DNA of 39,639 nucleotides from Frankiales bacterium. GTDB taxonomy: Bacteria > Actinomycetota > Actinomycetes > Mycobacteriales > SCTD01. The notes under the pieces are model-generated. The model saw nothing but the letters and a program-made list of their open reading frames with translations, searched no databases and had not been told where the DNA came from. Within the stretch, counting starts at the first letter, position 1; each line of letters opens with the position of its first letter. Shown here piece after piece: positions 7,289-13,952 of this stretch. The DNA lies in the NCBI GenBank assembly GCA_025465135.1, contig JAODNA010000223.1:1-39639 (forward strand), in the 5' to 3' direction. The position numbers and the translations under genes are program-made.

Positions 7289-8160
7289 GCGCCGTAGACC
7301 GGCGTGGGCGCGGGCGCCTGGTCGAGCAGTCGTCGTACGACGGGACCGACCTCGTCGGGCCGCCACTGCTCGCCCTTGTCCTCGCGCGGCCCGTGCCGCC
7401 AGCCGTCGGCGACGCTGAGAACCCCGGCCTCGACCTCGAACACCCGGCCCGTCACGTCACCACTGTCCTCGGAGGCGAGCCAGACGACCAGGGGGGAGAC
7501 GTTCGCGGGGTCCATCGGGTCGAAGCCCGACTCCGGCTTGGCCATCGTCTGCGCGAACACCGCCTCGGTCATCGCGGTCCGGGCTGCCGGCGCGATCGCG
7601 TTGACGGTGATGCCGTAGCGCGCCAGCTCGACGGCAGCGACCTGGGTCATGGCCGCGACGCCGGCCTTCGCCGCCGCGTAGTTGCCCTGGCCGACGCTGC
7701 CCATCAGCCCGGCGCCTGAGCTGGTGTTGACGACGCGGGCCTTCGGCGGACTGCCTGCCTTGGCCTGGTCCCGCCAGTGCGCGGCGGCATGCCGGAGCGG
7801 GACGAAGTGGCCCTTCAGGTCGACCCGCAGGACGGTGTCCCACTCCTCCTCGGACATGTTGACGAGCATCCGGTCGCGCACGACACCGGCGTTGTTGACG
7901 AGCGCGTCCAGCCGGCCGAACGCGTCGACCGCCGCGCGCACCAGCTCCTCGCCGTAGGCCCAGTCCGCGACGTCGCCTTTGCTGGCCACCGCCGTGCCGC
8001 CGGCTGCCTCGATCTCGGCGACGACCCGATCCGCGGCGTCGCCGATGTCGTTGGCGACCACGAGCGCCCCGTCGGCGGCGAAGGCGAGTGCGTGTGCCCG
8101 GCCGATGCCCTGGCCGGCACCGGTGACGATGACCGCCCGGCCGTCGTTCGTGATCCCCAC
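7285..8160 (-). CDS. Short-chain dehydrogenase, Rv3548c/Hsd4A-like
   Basis: 291-residue SDR, first gene of the HIP operon. It has TGAGQGIG (residues 13-20), NNAG (89-92), catalytic Ser148, Tyr161 and Lys165, and a long C-terminal extension ending PTPVYGA. The organisation resembles mycobacterial Rv3548c, in the KstR2 regulon, and also Hsd4A (17-beta-hydroxysteroid / 3-hydroxyacyl-CoA dehydrogenase). A hydroxyacyl-CoA or hydroxysteroid dehydrogenase role is likely; the substrate is unknown. The GTG at 8160 has no Shine-Dalgarno, but TAGGTT lies six bases upstream, which suggests a leaderless mRNA. All nine downstream genes overlap in series, so its promoter probably drives the operon. Confidence 0.75.
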   Translation of the reverse strand: MGITNDGRAVIVTGAGQGIGRAHALAFAADGALVVANDIGDAADRVVAEIEAAGGTAVASKGDVADWAYGEELVRAAVDAFGRLDALVNNAGVVRDRMLVNMSEEEWDTVLRVDLKGHFVPLRHAAAHWRDQAKAGSPPKARVVNTSSGAGLMGSVGQGNYAAAKAGVAAMTQVAAVELARYGITVNAIAPAARTAMTEAVFAQTMAKPESGFDPMDPANVSPLVVWLASEDSGDVTGRVFEVEAGVLSVADGWRHGPREDKGEQWRPDEVGPVVRRLLDQAPAPTPVYGA

Positions 8161-8166
8161 GCGGGC

Positions 8167-8172
8167 AACCTA
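8167..8172 (-). promoter_or_regulatory. Candidate -10 of the HIP operon (leaderless)
   Basis: TAGGTT on the minus strand fits TAnnnT and ends six bases before the GTG at 8160, so transcription would begin at or near the first base of the start codon. It abuts the KstR2-like operator, which would occlude RNA polymerase. Confidence 0.5.
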
Positions 8173-8185
8173 GCAAGCGCTTGGG
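8172..8185. promoter_or_regulatory. KstR2-type operator between divergent operons
   Basis: AGCAAGCGCTTGGG has the perfect palindromic core CAAG-CG-CTTG. The published KstR2 consensus is AnCAAGnnCTTGnT; this site differs only in the last base (G for T). It lies in the 42-bp gap between the HIP operon (minus) and the acyl-CoA dehydrogenase pair (plus), between the two candidate -10 elements, so one bound TetR-type dimer could repress both. HIP-CoA is the known inducer of KstR2. Confidence 0.8.
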
Positions 8186-8189
8186 AGGG

Positions 8190-8195
8190 TAACGT
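8190..8195 (+). promoter_or_regulatory. Candidate -10 of the acyl-CoA dehydrogenase pair (leaderless)
   Basis: TAACGT fits TAnnnT and ends seven bases before the GTG at 8203. No ribosome binding site is at a usual distance from that GTG (the nearest GGAGGG is 13 bases away), so a leaderless message is likely. Confidence 0.45.
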
Positions 8196-8202
8196 CCGGG
8201 CC

Positions 8203-9357
8203 GTGCTGCACCGGGAGCTGACAGCGGAGCAGACCGCCCTGCAGAGCGAGCTGCGCGCCTACTTCGCGGCGATGCTGACCGAGGACGTGCGCGCAGCACT
8301 GGGCGGCGAGGGTGACAACCCGACGCTGTGGCGCGAGCTGGTCCGCCGGATGGGACAGGACGGCTGGCTCGGGCTGGGCTGGCCGACGGAGTACGGCGGC
8401 CGTGGCGCGACGGCGTACGAGCAGTTCCTGCTCTTCAACGAGGTGCAGCGCGCAGGCGCGCCGTTCCCCTTCGTCACGGTGAACACCGTTGGGCCGACGC
8501 TGATGACCTACGGCTCGCAGGAGCAGAAGGAGCACTACCTGCCGCGGATCCTGTCGGGGGAGTGCGTGTTCGCGATCGGCTACACGGAGCCGGGATCCGG
8601 CACCGACCTCGCCTCGCTGCGCACCCGCGCCGTCCGGGACGGCGACGACTGGGTCATCGACGGCAACAAGGTCTACACGAGCGGTGCCGGCCACTCCGAC
8701 GCGATCTGGCTCGCCGTGCGGACCGACCCCGATGCGCCCAAGCACAAGGGGATCTCGATCGTCATCGTGCCGACCGACGCGGCGGGGTTCTCCTGGGCGC
8801 CGCTGCACACCGTCGGAGGCAACACCACTGCGACGACGTTCTACGACGGTGTGCGCGTCCCTGTCGGCAACCTGGTCGGCGAGGTGGACGAGGGCTGGCG
8901 GCTGCTGACTGCGCAGCTCAACCATGAGCGCGTCGGGCTGGCGGCGTTCTCCGGCCGCACCGAGGCGCTGTGGGACGGCGTGCGCGACTGGTGCGTCGAG
9001 CAGGGCATCGCCGAGGAGCCGTGGGTGCAGCAGGACCTGGCCCGGACCTACGCGCAGGTCGAGGCCATGCGCCTTCTCAACTGGCAGCTCACCGGGGCGG
9101 TCGAGGCGGGATCGGTCTCTGTCGCCGACGCCTCGGCGGCCAAGGTCTTCGGGACGGAAACGCACGTCGCGGTCTGCCGCACGCTGTTCGGCCTGCTCGG
9201 CGCGGCTGGTGCACGGCGGGGCGCCGGACCGCTGGGTGGTCGCGTCGAGCGGCTGACCCGCGGCTCGATCGTCAACACCTTCGGCGGCGGTGTGAACGAG
9301 GTGCTCCGCGACCTGATCTGCACGACCGGGCTCGGCATGCCGCGAGGGACGCGATGA
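8203..9357 (+). CDS. ChsE-type acyl-CoA dehydrogenase, large subunit (FadE26/FadE29-like)
   Basis: 384-residue acyl-CoA dehydrogenase. Features: RRMGQDGWLGLGWPTEYGG near the N-terminus, FAIGYTEPGSGTDLASLRT (FAD/substrate region), KHKGISIVIVPT, LTAQLNHERVGLA, and the C-terminal TFGGGVNEVLRDLI. These resemble the large subunits of the mycobacterial steroid side-chain dehydrogenases FadE26 (ChsE4) and FadE29 (ChsE2); NLARTYAQVEAMRLLNWQL-like and GGRVERLTRG segments lean towards FadE26. The MCAD-type C-terminal Glu is replaced by Gly. GTG 8203 is chosen for the close -10 and the protein start VLHRELTAEQ; the frame is open further upstream over the operator without support. It overlaps its partner by ATGA. 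Confidence 0.82.
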   Translation: MLHRELTAEQTALQSELRAYFAAMLTEDVRAALGGEGDNPTLWRELVRRMGQDGWLGLGWPTEYGGRGATAYEQFLLFNEVQRAGAPFPFVTVNTVGPTLMTYGSQEQKEHYLPRILSGECVFAIGYTEPGSGTDLASLRTRAVRDGDDWVIDGNKVYTSGAGHSDAIWLAVRTDPDAPKHKGISIVIVPTDAAGFSWAPLHTVGGNTTATTFYDGVRVPVGNLVGEVDEGWRLLTAQLNHERVGLAAFSGRTEALWDGVRDWCVEQGIAEEPWVQQDLARTYAQVEAMRLLNWQLTGAVEAGSVSVADASAAKVFGTETHVAVCRTLFGLLGAAGARRGAGPLGGRVERLTRGSIVNTFGGGVNEVLRDLICTTGLGMPRGTR

Positions 9358-10337
9358 CTCCCGATCAGCGGTCGCTCGTCGGCCTCGCCGAGGAGATCCT
9401 GCGCGGCCGGACGTCCAACGAGCAGCTGGCCGCGGTCGAGGTGTCAGAGGCGAGGTTCGACGAGAAGCTGTGGTCCGAGCTCGCGGCAGCCGGTCTGGTG
9501 GGCATCGCGATCCCAGAGCAGTACGGCGGCGCGGGACTCGGGCTGGCCGAGGTCTGCCTGCTGCTGGAGCAGTACGGGCGTCGGCTCGCCCTGGTGCCGC
9601 TCTGGGAGAACGCCATCGCCGCCCTGGTGCTGTCGCGTTTCGGCTCCGACGAGCAACAGGCGACCTGGCTGCCAGGTGTCGCGGCCGGCACCAACCGGTT
9701 GACCCTGGTCGCCGATCTTGGTGGCGGGGACAGCCAGGTCCCCGCCGGGATGACGGCCCAGGCCGCCGTCGTCGTCGCGCGAGACGGCCTGACGCTCGTG
9801 CCGCTCGAAGGGGTCACCCGGACCCCGGTGCAGACGACCACGCACGCGTGGGCCGCGGACGTGGACCTGGCGGCAGCACCGGGAGAGCCCATCGCCGGCG
9901 ACGCCGACTGGGTGCGCGACGTCGCACGGCTCGGGCTGGCCGCGGGGCAGCTCGGCAACACCGACGAAGGGGTCCGCGAAGCGGCGTCGTACCTCTCGCA
10001 GCGGGAGCAGTTCGGCCGTCCACTCGCCACCTTCCAGGCCGTCAGCCAGCAGCTCGGCGACGCCTACTGCGACGTCCAGGCGATGCGGGCGACGCTCTGG
10101 CAGGCGGTCTGGGTGCTCGGGCAGGGGAGTGACGCCCGTCGCGCGGTCGACGTCGCGACGTGGTGGGCATGCGACGCCGGGGTGCGGGTGCAGACGACGG
10201 TGCAGCACCTGCACGGCGGGATCGGGGCCGACACGACCTACCCCGTCCATCGCCGGCTGCTGTGGGCGCTGCAGACCGATGCCCTCCTCGGCGGCGCCAG
10301 TCGCCAGCTCGTCCGCCTCGGCCCCGCTCTCGTCTGA
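9354..10337 (+). CDS. ChsE-type acyl-CoA dehydrogenase, small subunit (FadE27/FadE28-like)
   Basis: 327-residue divergent acyl-CoA dehydrogenase subunit. It keeps an N-terminal helical domain (ARFDEKLWSELAAAGLVGIA, IPEQYGGAGLGLAEV) and the C-terminal signature YLSQREQFGRPLATFQAVSQ and HLHGGIGADTTYPVHRR, while the middle beta domain is reduced. This is the pattern of the beta subunits FadE27 (ChsE5) and FadE28 (ChsE1), which pair with a large subunit to form an alpha2beta2 enzyme with fewer FAD sites. The ATGA overlap with the upstream gene supports a heteromer. Which side-chain cycle it serves cannot be decided by eye. Confidence 0.8.
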   Translation: MTPDQRSLVGLAEEILRGRTSNEQLAAVEVSEARFDEKLWSELAAAGLVGIAIPEQYGGAGLGLAEVCLLLEQYGRRLALVPLWENAIAALVLSRFGSDEQQATWLPGVAAGTNRLTLVADLGGGDSQVPAGMTAQAAVVVARDGLTLVPLEGVTRTPVQTTTHAWAADVDLAAAPGEPIAGDADWVRDVARLGLAAGQLGNTDEGVREAASYLSQREQFGRPLATFQAVSQQLGDAYCDVQAMRATLWQAVWVLGQGSDARRAVDVATWWACDAGVRVQTTVQHLHGGIGADTTYPVHRRLLWALQTDALLGGASRQLVRLGPALV

Positions 10338-10370
10338 CCGGCTCCAACTGGACCGGAATCCGATCGCGGC

Positions 10371-10427
10371 GATCAGGTCGGAGAGCTTCCCCGGCGTGGA
10401 AGCGTCCTCAGGCTCTCCAACCTGATC
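10371..10427 (+). terminator. 16-bp imperfect inverted repeat (hairpin) before the MarR gene
   Basis: The arms 10371-10386 and 10412-10427 pair in 15 of 16 positions around a 25-base loop, which itself holds a small TTCC/GGAA stem. It sits just downstream of the dehydrogenase pair and upstream of the MarR gene. There is no T-tract after it, so it may be a U-less actinobacterial terminator, an attenuator or part of the regulatory region. Confidence 0.45.
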
Positions 10428-10491
10428 CCAGAAGGGGGCGGCTGGTCCGAGGATACTTGCGTACCGAATGCATCTCTGACAGGCTCGCGGG

Positions 10492-10956
10492 GTGAGCGAC
10501 TCCCTCGGCGAGCTGGCGCAGGCTCTGAACGACCTCTACCGGCTGTCGGGGTCCGCGCGCTTCCACGAGCAGACGGTGGCCGCAACCGGCGTCGTCGTCA
10601 GCCGGAGCGGGCTGCGGTTCCTGTCGCTCGTCGCCGACACCGGCCCGGTCAGCGCGAGCCGCCTCGCCGCGGGGCTCGACCTCAGCCAGCCGACCGCCAG
10701 CCGCGTCCTGCAGTCGCTCGAGAACGAGGGCCTCGTGACGCGGCGGGCCGATGACAAGGACGGGCGCGTATCCCACTACCTCGTCACGCCGAAGGGACGC
10801 CGGGCGCTGGAGAGGGTCCACGGCTACCACGTCGACACGCTCACCGACGCGCTCGCCGACGTCGACCCACGCCGCCGGGAGGCGCTCGCCGCGGCCGTGA
10901 CAGAGCTCGTGCAGCGGCTGCACCGCGAGGACGTCTCCACCAGGAGGACCGCATGA
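10492..10956 (+). CDS. MarR-family regulator of the ksh operon
   Basis: 154-residue winged-helix regulator. The DNA-binding core is visible as SRLAAGLDLSQPTASRVL (helix-turn-helix near residues 58-75) followed by the wing with DGRVSHYLVTPKG (about 91-103), the MarR D-x-R signature. N- and C-terminal helices would form the dimer and ligand pocket. It starts at GTG 10492 with a weak ribosome site and overlaps kshA by ATGA, so it is probably cotranscribed with kshA and kshB and may autoregulate them in response to a steroid or aromatic ligand. In mycobacteria kshA is controlled by the TetR protein KstR, so a MarR in this place is unusual. Confidence 0.85.
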   Translation: MSDSLGELAQALNDLYRLSGSARFHEQTVAATGVVVSRSGLRFLSLVADTGPVSASRLAAGLDLSQPTASRVLQSLENEGLVTRRADDKDGRVSHYLVTPKGRRALERVHGYHVDTLTDALADVDPRRREALAAAVTELVQRLHREDVSTRRTA

Positions 10957-12116
10957 CGACCACCGACATCCGGCAGATCGAGGCCGGAGCCGCGCCTGAT
11001 CGCTTTGCGCGCGGCTGGCACTGCCTCGGTCTCGTGAGCACGTACGCCGACGGCAGGCCGCACTCGATCGAGGCCTTCGGCGGCAAGCTCGTTGTCTGGC
11101 AGGGCGCGGACGGCGCGCTGAAGTGCCTCGACGCCTACTGCCGGCACATGGGCGGTGACCTGTCGATGGGCGAGGTCGAGGGCGACAACATCGCCTGCCC
11201 GTTCCACGGCTGGCGGTGGGGCGGCGACGGCAAGTGCCAGGAGATCCCCTACGCCAAGCGCATCCCGCCGCGAGCGCGCACCAGGACCTGGCCGACGATG
11301 CAGCGCAACGGCCAGCTGTTCGTCTGGAACGACCCGGAGGGCAACCCGCCCGGGGAGGACGTGACGATCCCGGAGTTCGAGGGCTACGACTCGGGCGACT
11401 GGACCGACTGGACGTGGGACGTCATCCCGGTCGAGGGGATCCACTGCCGCGAGGTCGTCGACAACATGGTCGACATGGCGCACTTCTACTACATCCACAA
11501 GGGCTTGCCGACGTACTTCAAGAACGTCTTCGAGGGCCACCTGTGCACGCAGTACTACGCCGGAACCAACCCCGAGCACGCGGCGACCGGCGCCCCGATC
11601 GAGATCGGCCAGTACGAGGGCCAGACGACGAAGAGCGAGGCGACCTACCACGGCCCGTCCTACCTCGTGGACAAGCTCTGGGACTCCTACGGCGGGATGA
11701 CCGTCGAGTCGATCCTGATCACCTGCCACTACCCCGTCACCACGTCGAGCTTCACCCTCATGTACGGGATGATCGTGAAGCGGATCCCGGGCCTCGACGA
11801 CGAGACGATGGACAAGGTCGCGCGCAAGATGACCCGGCTGATCGGCGCCGGCTTCCTCGAGGACGTGAAGATCTGGCAGCACAAGAGCCGGATCGAGAAC
11901 CCCCTGCTCTGCGAGTCGGACGGCCCCGTCTACCAGCTGCGCCGCTGGTACGAGCAGTTCTACGTCGACGTCGACGAGATCCTGCCGGAGATGGTGGAGC
12001 GGTTCGAGTTCGAGGTCGATGCGACCAAGGCCGTGGCGGCGTGGCAGGAGCAGCTCGTGGCGATGAAGCAGGCCGGCAAGCCGCTTCCCAGCGTCGTCCC
12101 GGCACCTGCTGTCTGA
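10953..12116 (+). CDS. kshA: KshA, Rieske oxygenase of 3-ketosteroid 9-alpha-hydroxylase
   Basis: 387-residue Rieske non-haem iron oxygenase. With the reductase KshB it hydroxylates 4-androstene-3,17-dione or 1,4-androstadienedione (or their CoA thioesters) at C9, which opens ring B. The Rieske [2Fe-2S] ligands are Cys63, His65, Cys82 and His85 (C-x-H, then C-x2-H). The mononuclear iron ligands are His177, His182 and Asp304, with Asp174 as the bridging acid (NMVDMAHFYYIH); Asp304 matches the position known in mycobacterial KshA. The start ATG overlaps the MarR stop as ATGA. Length and motifs are complete. Confidence 0.93.
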   Translation: MTTTDIRQIEAGAAPDRFARGWHCLGLVSTYADGRPHSIEAFGGKLVVWQGADGALKCLDAYCRHMGGDLSMGEVEGDNIACPFHGWRWGGDGKCQEIPYAKRIPPRARTRTWPTMQRNGQLFVWNDPEGNPPGEDVTIPEFEGYDSGDWTDWTWDVIPVEGIHCREVVDNMVDMAHFYYIHKGLPTYFKNVFEGHLCTQYYAGTNPEHAATGAPIEIGQYEGQTTKSEATYHGPSYLVDKLWDSYGGMTVESILITCHYPVTTSSFTLMYGMIVKRIPGLDDETMDKVARKMTRLIGAGFLEDVKIWQHKSRIENPLLCESDGPVYQLRRWYEQFYVDVDEILPEMVERFEFEVDATKAVAAWQEQLVAMKQAGKPLPSVVPAPAV

Positions 12117-12129
12117 CGGTGACCGCCTG

Positions 12130-12381
12130 ATGCCCAGGGTCGACGACCGCGATGGCGTGATGACCGAGGTCGCGTGCCGTCGCTGCGGCACGACCGTCGG
12201 AGTCCACAAGAGCAGCACCACTCAGACCAGCGTGCAGTGGCGCGGCGACTCCGCCGCGACGTGCACCGAGCTGGCCGAGCGCCGCGCGGCCGGCCAGCAC
12301 CCGGCGCTCGTGCCGAGGTGCGAGTCGCTGACGCAGTCGATCGACGAGGCAGTGCGCGCCGGGCAGGTGCCTGTTGAGTGA
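12130..12381 (+). CDS. Small CxxC protein between kshA and kshB, unknown function
   Basis: 83-residue soluble protein with a single CRRCG motif (residues 16-20 if started at ATG 12130) and further Cys residues at 45 and 64. The tract HKSSTTQTSVQWRGDSAATCTE after the CxxC is the most distinctive part, followed by a helical C-terminal half. Four cysteines could bind zinc or an Fe-S cluster. ATG 12160 is an alternative start (MTEVACRRC). It begins 13 bp after kshA and overlaps kshB by 8 bp, so it is translated as part of the hydroxylase operon. I do not recognise a named family; an assembly factor, electron-transfer accessory or regulatory subunit for KshAB are possibilities only. Confidence 0.65.
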   Translation: MPRVDDRDGVMTEVACRRCGTTVGVHKSSTTQTSVQWRGDSAATCTELAERRAAGQHPALVPRCESLTQSIDEAVRAGQVPVE

Positions 12382-13393
12382 CCACGCCCCGCGGACGCTG
12401 GTCGTCAAGGAGGTCGTCAAGGAGACCGGCGACGCGCACAGCCTCGTCTTCGAGGGGCCCGCGATGCCCTACCGGCCCGGGCAGTTCCTCACGCTGAGGA
12501 TCCCGAGCGACCGCGAGCCGACGGCGCGCTGCTACTCGCTGTCGAGCTCGCCCGACGTCGACGACCTGCTGAAGGTCACCATCAAGCGCACGGTCGACGG
12601 CTACGGCTCCAACTGGGTCTGCGACAACATCGAGGCTGGTACGACGGTGGAGGTGCTGCCGCCTGCGGGCCACTTCACGCCGCGTGATCTGGGCGCCGAC
12701 CTCCTGCTGTTCGCCGGCGGCAGCGGCATCACCCCGGTGATGTCGATCGTCAAGAGCGCGCTGAAGCGCGGGCGCGGCCGGCTCGTGCTCGTCTACGCCA
12801 ACCGAGACGACTCGTCCGTCATCTTCGCGGCGGAGCTGGCCGAGCTCTCGCGCCGGCACCCGGGTCGCCTCGTGCTGCTGCACTGGCTCGAGTCCGTGCA
12901 GGGTCTGCCGAGCGCAGAGCAGCTCGCCGAGCTCGTCCGGCCGCACGTCGACGGCCGAGAGGCGTTCATCTGCGGACCGGGACCCTTCATGGACGCGGTC
13001 AAGGTCGCGCTCGCCGAGCTCGGGGTGCCGCGGCCACTCGTGCACGTCGAGAAGTTCGTGTCCCTGTCGGGCACCACGTGGGGCGCCCCCGTCGAGGTCG
13101 TCGACGACGGCGGCCCGAGCAGCACGGTGCACGTCGAGCTCGACGGCGACGCGACCGAGCTGTCGTGGCCGCAGCAGTCCAAGCTGCTCGACCTCCTGCT
13201 CGCGAAGGGCCTCGACGCGCCCTACTCCTGTCGGCAGGGCGACTGCAGCGCGTGTGCCTGCAAGCTGCTCGAGGGCGAGGTCACGATGATCAACAACAAC
13301 GTCCTCGAGAAGCAGGACCTCGACGAGGGCTGGATCCTGGCGTGCCAGTCGCTGCCGGTGAGCGACCTCGTCAAGGTCAGCTATGACGCCTGA
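12374..13393 (+). CDS. kshB: KshB, reductase of 3-ketosteroid 9-alpha-hydroxylase
   Basis: 339-residue flavin/iron-sulphur reductase that passes electrons from NADH to the KshA Rieske centre. Domains in order: FAD-binding barrel (residues about 5-105) with the RCYS motif at 52-55, NAD-binding domain (about 108-220) with GGSGITP at 115-121 and CGPGPFM at 200-206, and a C-terminal plant-type [2Fe-2S] ferredoxin domain (about 245-339) with Cys286, Cys291, Cys294 and Cys324. This order is that of KshB and HmpB. The start appears to be TTG 12374, inside the end of the CxxC gene (TTGAGTGA overlap); no ATG or GTG suits the N-terminus. Confidence 0.9.
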   Translation: MSDHAPRTLVVKEVVKETGDAHSLVFEGPAMPYRPGQFLTLRIPSDREPTARCYSLSSSPDVDDLLKVTIKRTVDGYGSNWVCDNIEAGTTVEVLPPAGHFTPRDLGADLLLFAGGSGITPVMSIVKSALKRGRGRLVLVYANRDDSSVIFAAELAELSRRHPGRLVLLHWLESVQGLPSAEQLAELVRPHVDGREAFICGPGPFMDAVKVALAELGVPRPLVHVEKFVSLSGTTWGAPVEVVDDGGPSSTVHVELDGDATELSWPQQSKLLDLLLAKGLDAPYSCRQGDCSACACKLLEGEVTMINNNVLEKQDLDEGWILACQSLPVSDLVKVSYDA

Positions 13394-13850
13394 GCCAGGA
13401 CGCATGAAGGCGTCCTTCGTCGTGGAGAGCCAGTCGGCGGCCCCGCCGGAGACGGTGTTCGCCGTCCTCGCCGACGGCGCCCGGTGGCAGGACTGGGCCG
13501 GACCGGCCGTCCCCCGCTCCAGCTGGGAGAGCGCGGCCCCGGCAGGCGGGCTGGGAGCAGTACGACGGCTCGGGCTCGGTCCGCTCTCCAGCCGCGAGGA
13601 GATCGTCGGCTACGACCCGCCGCGACGGCTCGCCTACGTGCTGCGGTCAGGAGAGCGGCTGCACCACTATCGCGCGTCGGTGGACCTGCGAGCTGAGCCC
13701 AGCGGCGGCACGCACATCGTGTGGTCGGGCACCGTCGAGAGCAGCCTGCCGGGGCTGGCCGGACCGCTCGCGGGCGTCTTCCGGCACCTCGTCAGCGGCT
13801 TCGCTGCGCGCCTGGCCCGGCAGGCCGAGCGGGTTGCTCCCGGTCAGTGA
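13383..13850 (+). CDS. SRPBCC (polyketide cyclase/START-like) protein
   Basis: 155-residue protein of the SRPBCC fold, which forms a deep hydrophobic cavity. Family features are the N-terminal strand FVVESQSAAPPETVFAVLAD, then WQDWAGP, a middle GYDPPRRLAYVLRSGE and a long C-terminal helix (LAGVFRHLVSGFAARLARQ). ATG 13383 overlaps the kshB stop; ATG 13404 (MKASF) is an alternative, preceded closely by AGGA. SRPBCC proteins bind lipids, steroids or polyketides or dehydrate them. Here it is the last gene of the ksh cluster and lies just before the mce4 operon, so a steroid ligand is plausible but not shown. Confidence 0.75.
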   Translation: MTPEPGRMKASFVVESQSAAPPETVFAVLADGARWQDWAGPAVPRSSWESAAPAGGLGAVRRLGLGPLSSREEIVGYDPPRRLAYVLRSGERLHHYRASVDLRAEPSGGTHIVWSGTVESSLPGLAGPLAGVFRHLVSGFAARLARQAERVAPGQ

Positions 13851-13884
13851 GACCCCGCCCTCTGTGCGGCGCGGCGCGGCGGGT

Positions 13885-13890
13885 TAGTTT
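13885..13890 (+). promoter_or_regulatory. Candidate -10 of the mce4 operon
   Basis: TAGTTT fits TAnnnT in the 102-bp gap before yrbE4A. A weak CCCGCC/GGCGGG hairpin (13854-13883) precedes it and may end the ksh operon. No KstR-type palindrome (AACnnGTT core) is visible in this gap, although mce4 is under KstR in mycobacteria. Confidence 0.25.
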
Positions 13891-13952
13891 CAGCGCTGAT
13901 TCGCCCGGCTGACCCCACGGACGAGGCCCTTCTCCGAGCAGCGGAGCCGCGC

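Noticed and set aside
10455-10475. TGC-N8/9-GCA dyad as a MarR operator
   Set aside because: The arms match at only three bases and the flanks do not pair; too weak to call as a site.
12374-13393. kshB as a phenol or benzoate oxygenase reductase
   Set aside because: The domain order FAD-NAD-ferredoxin with the ferredoxin at the C-terminus, and operon position after kshA, fit KshB/HmpB.
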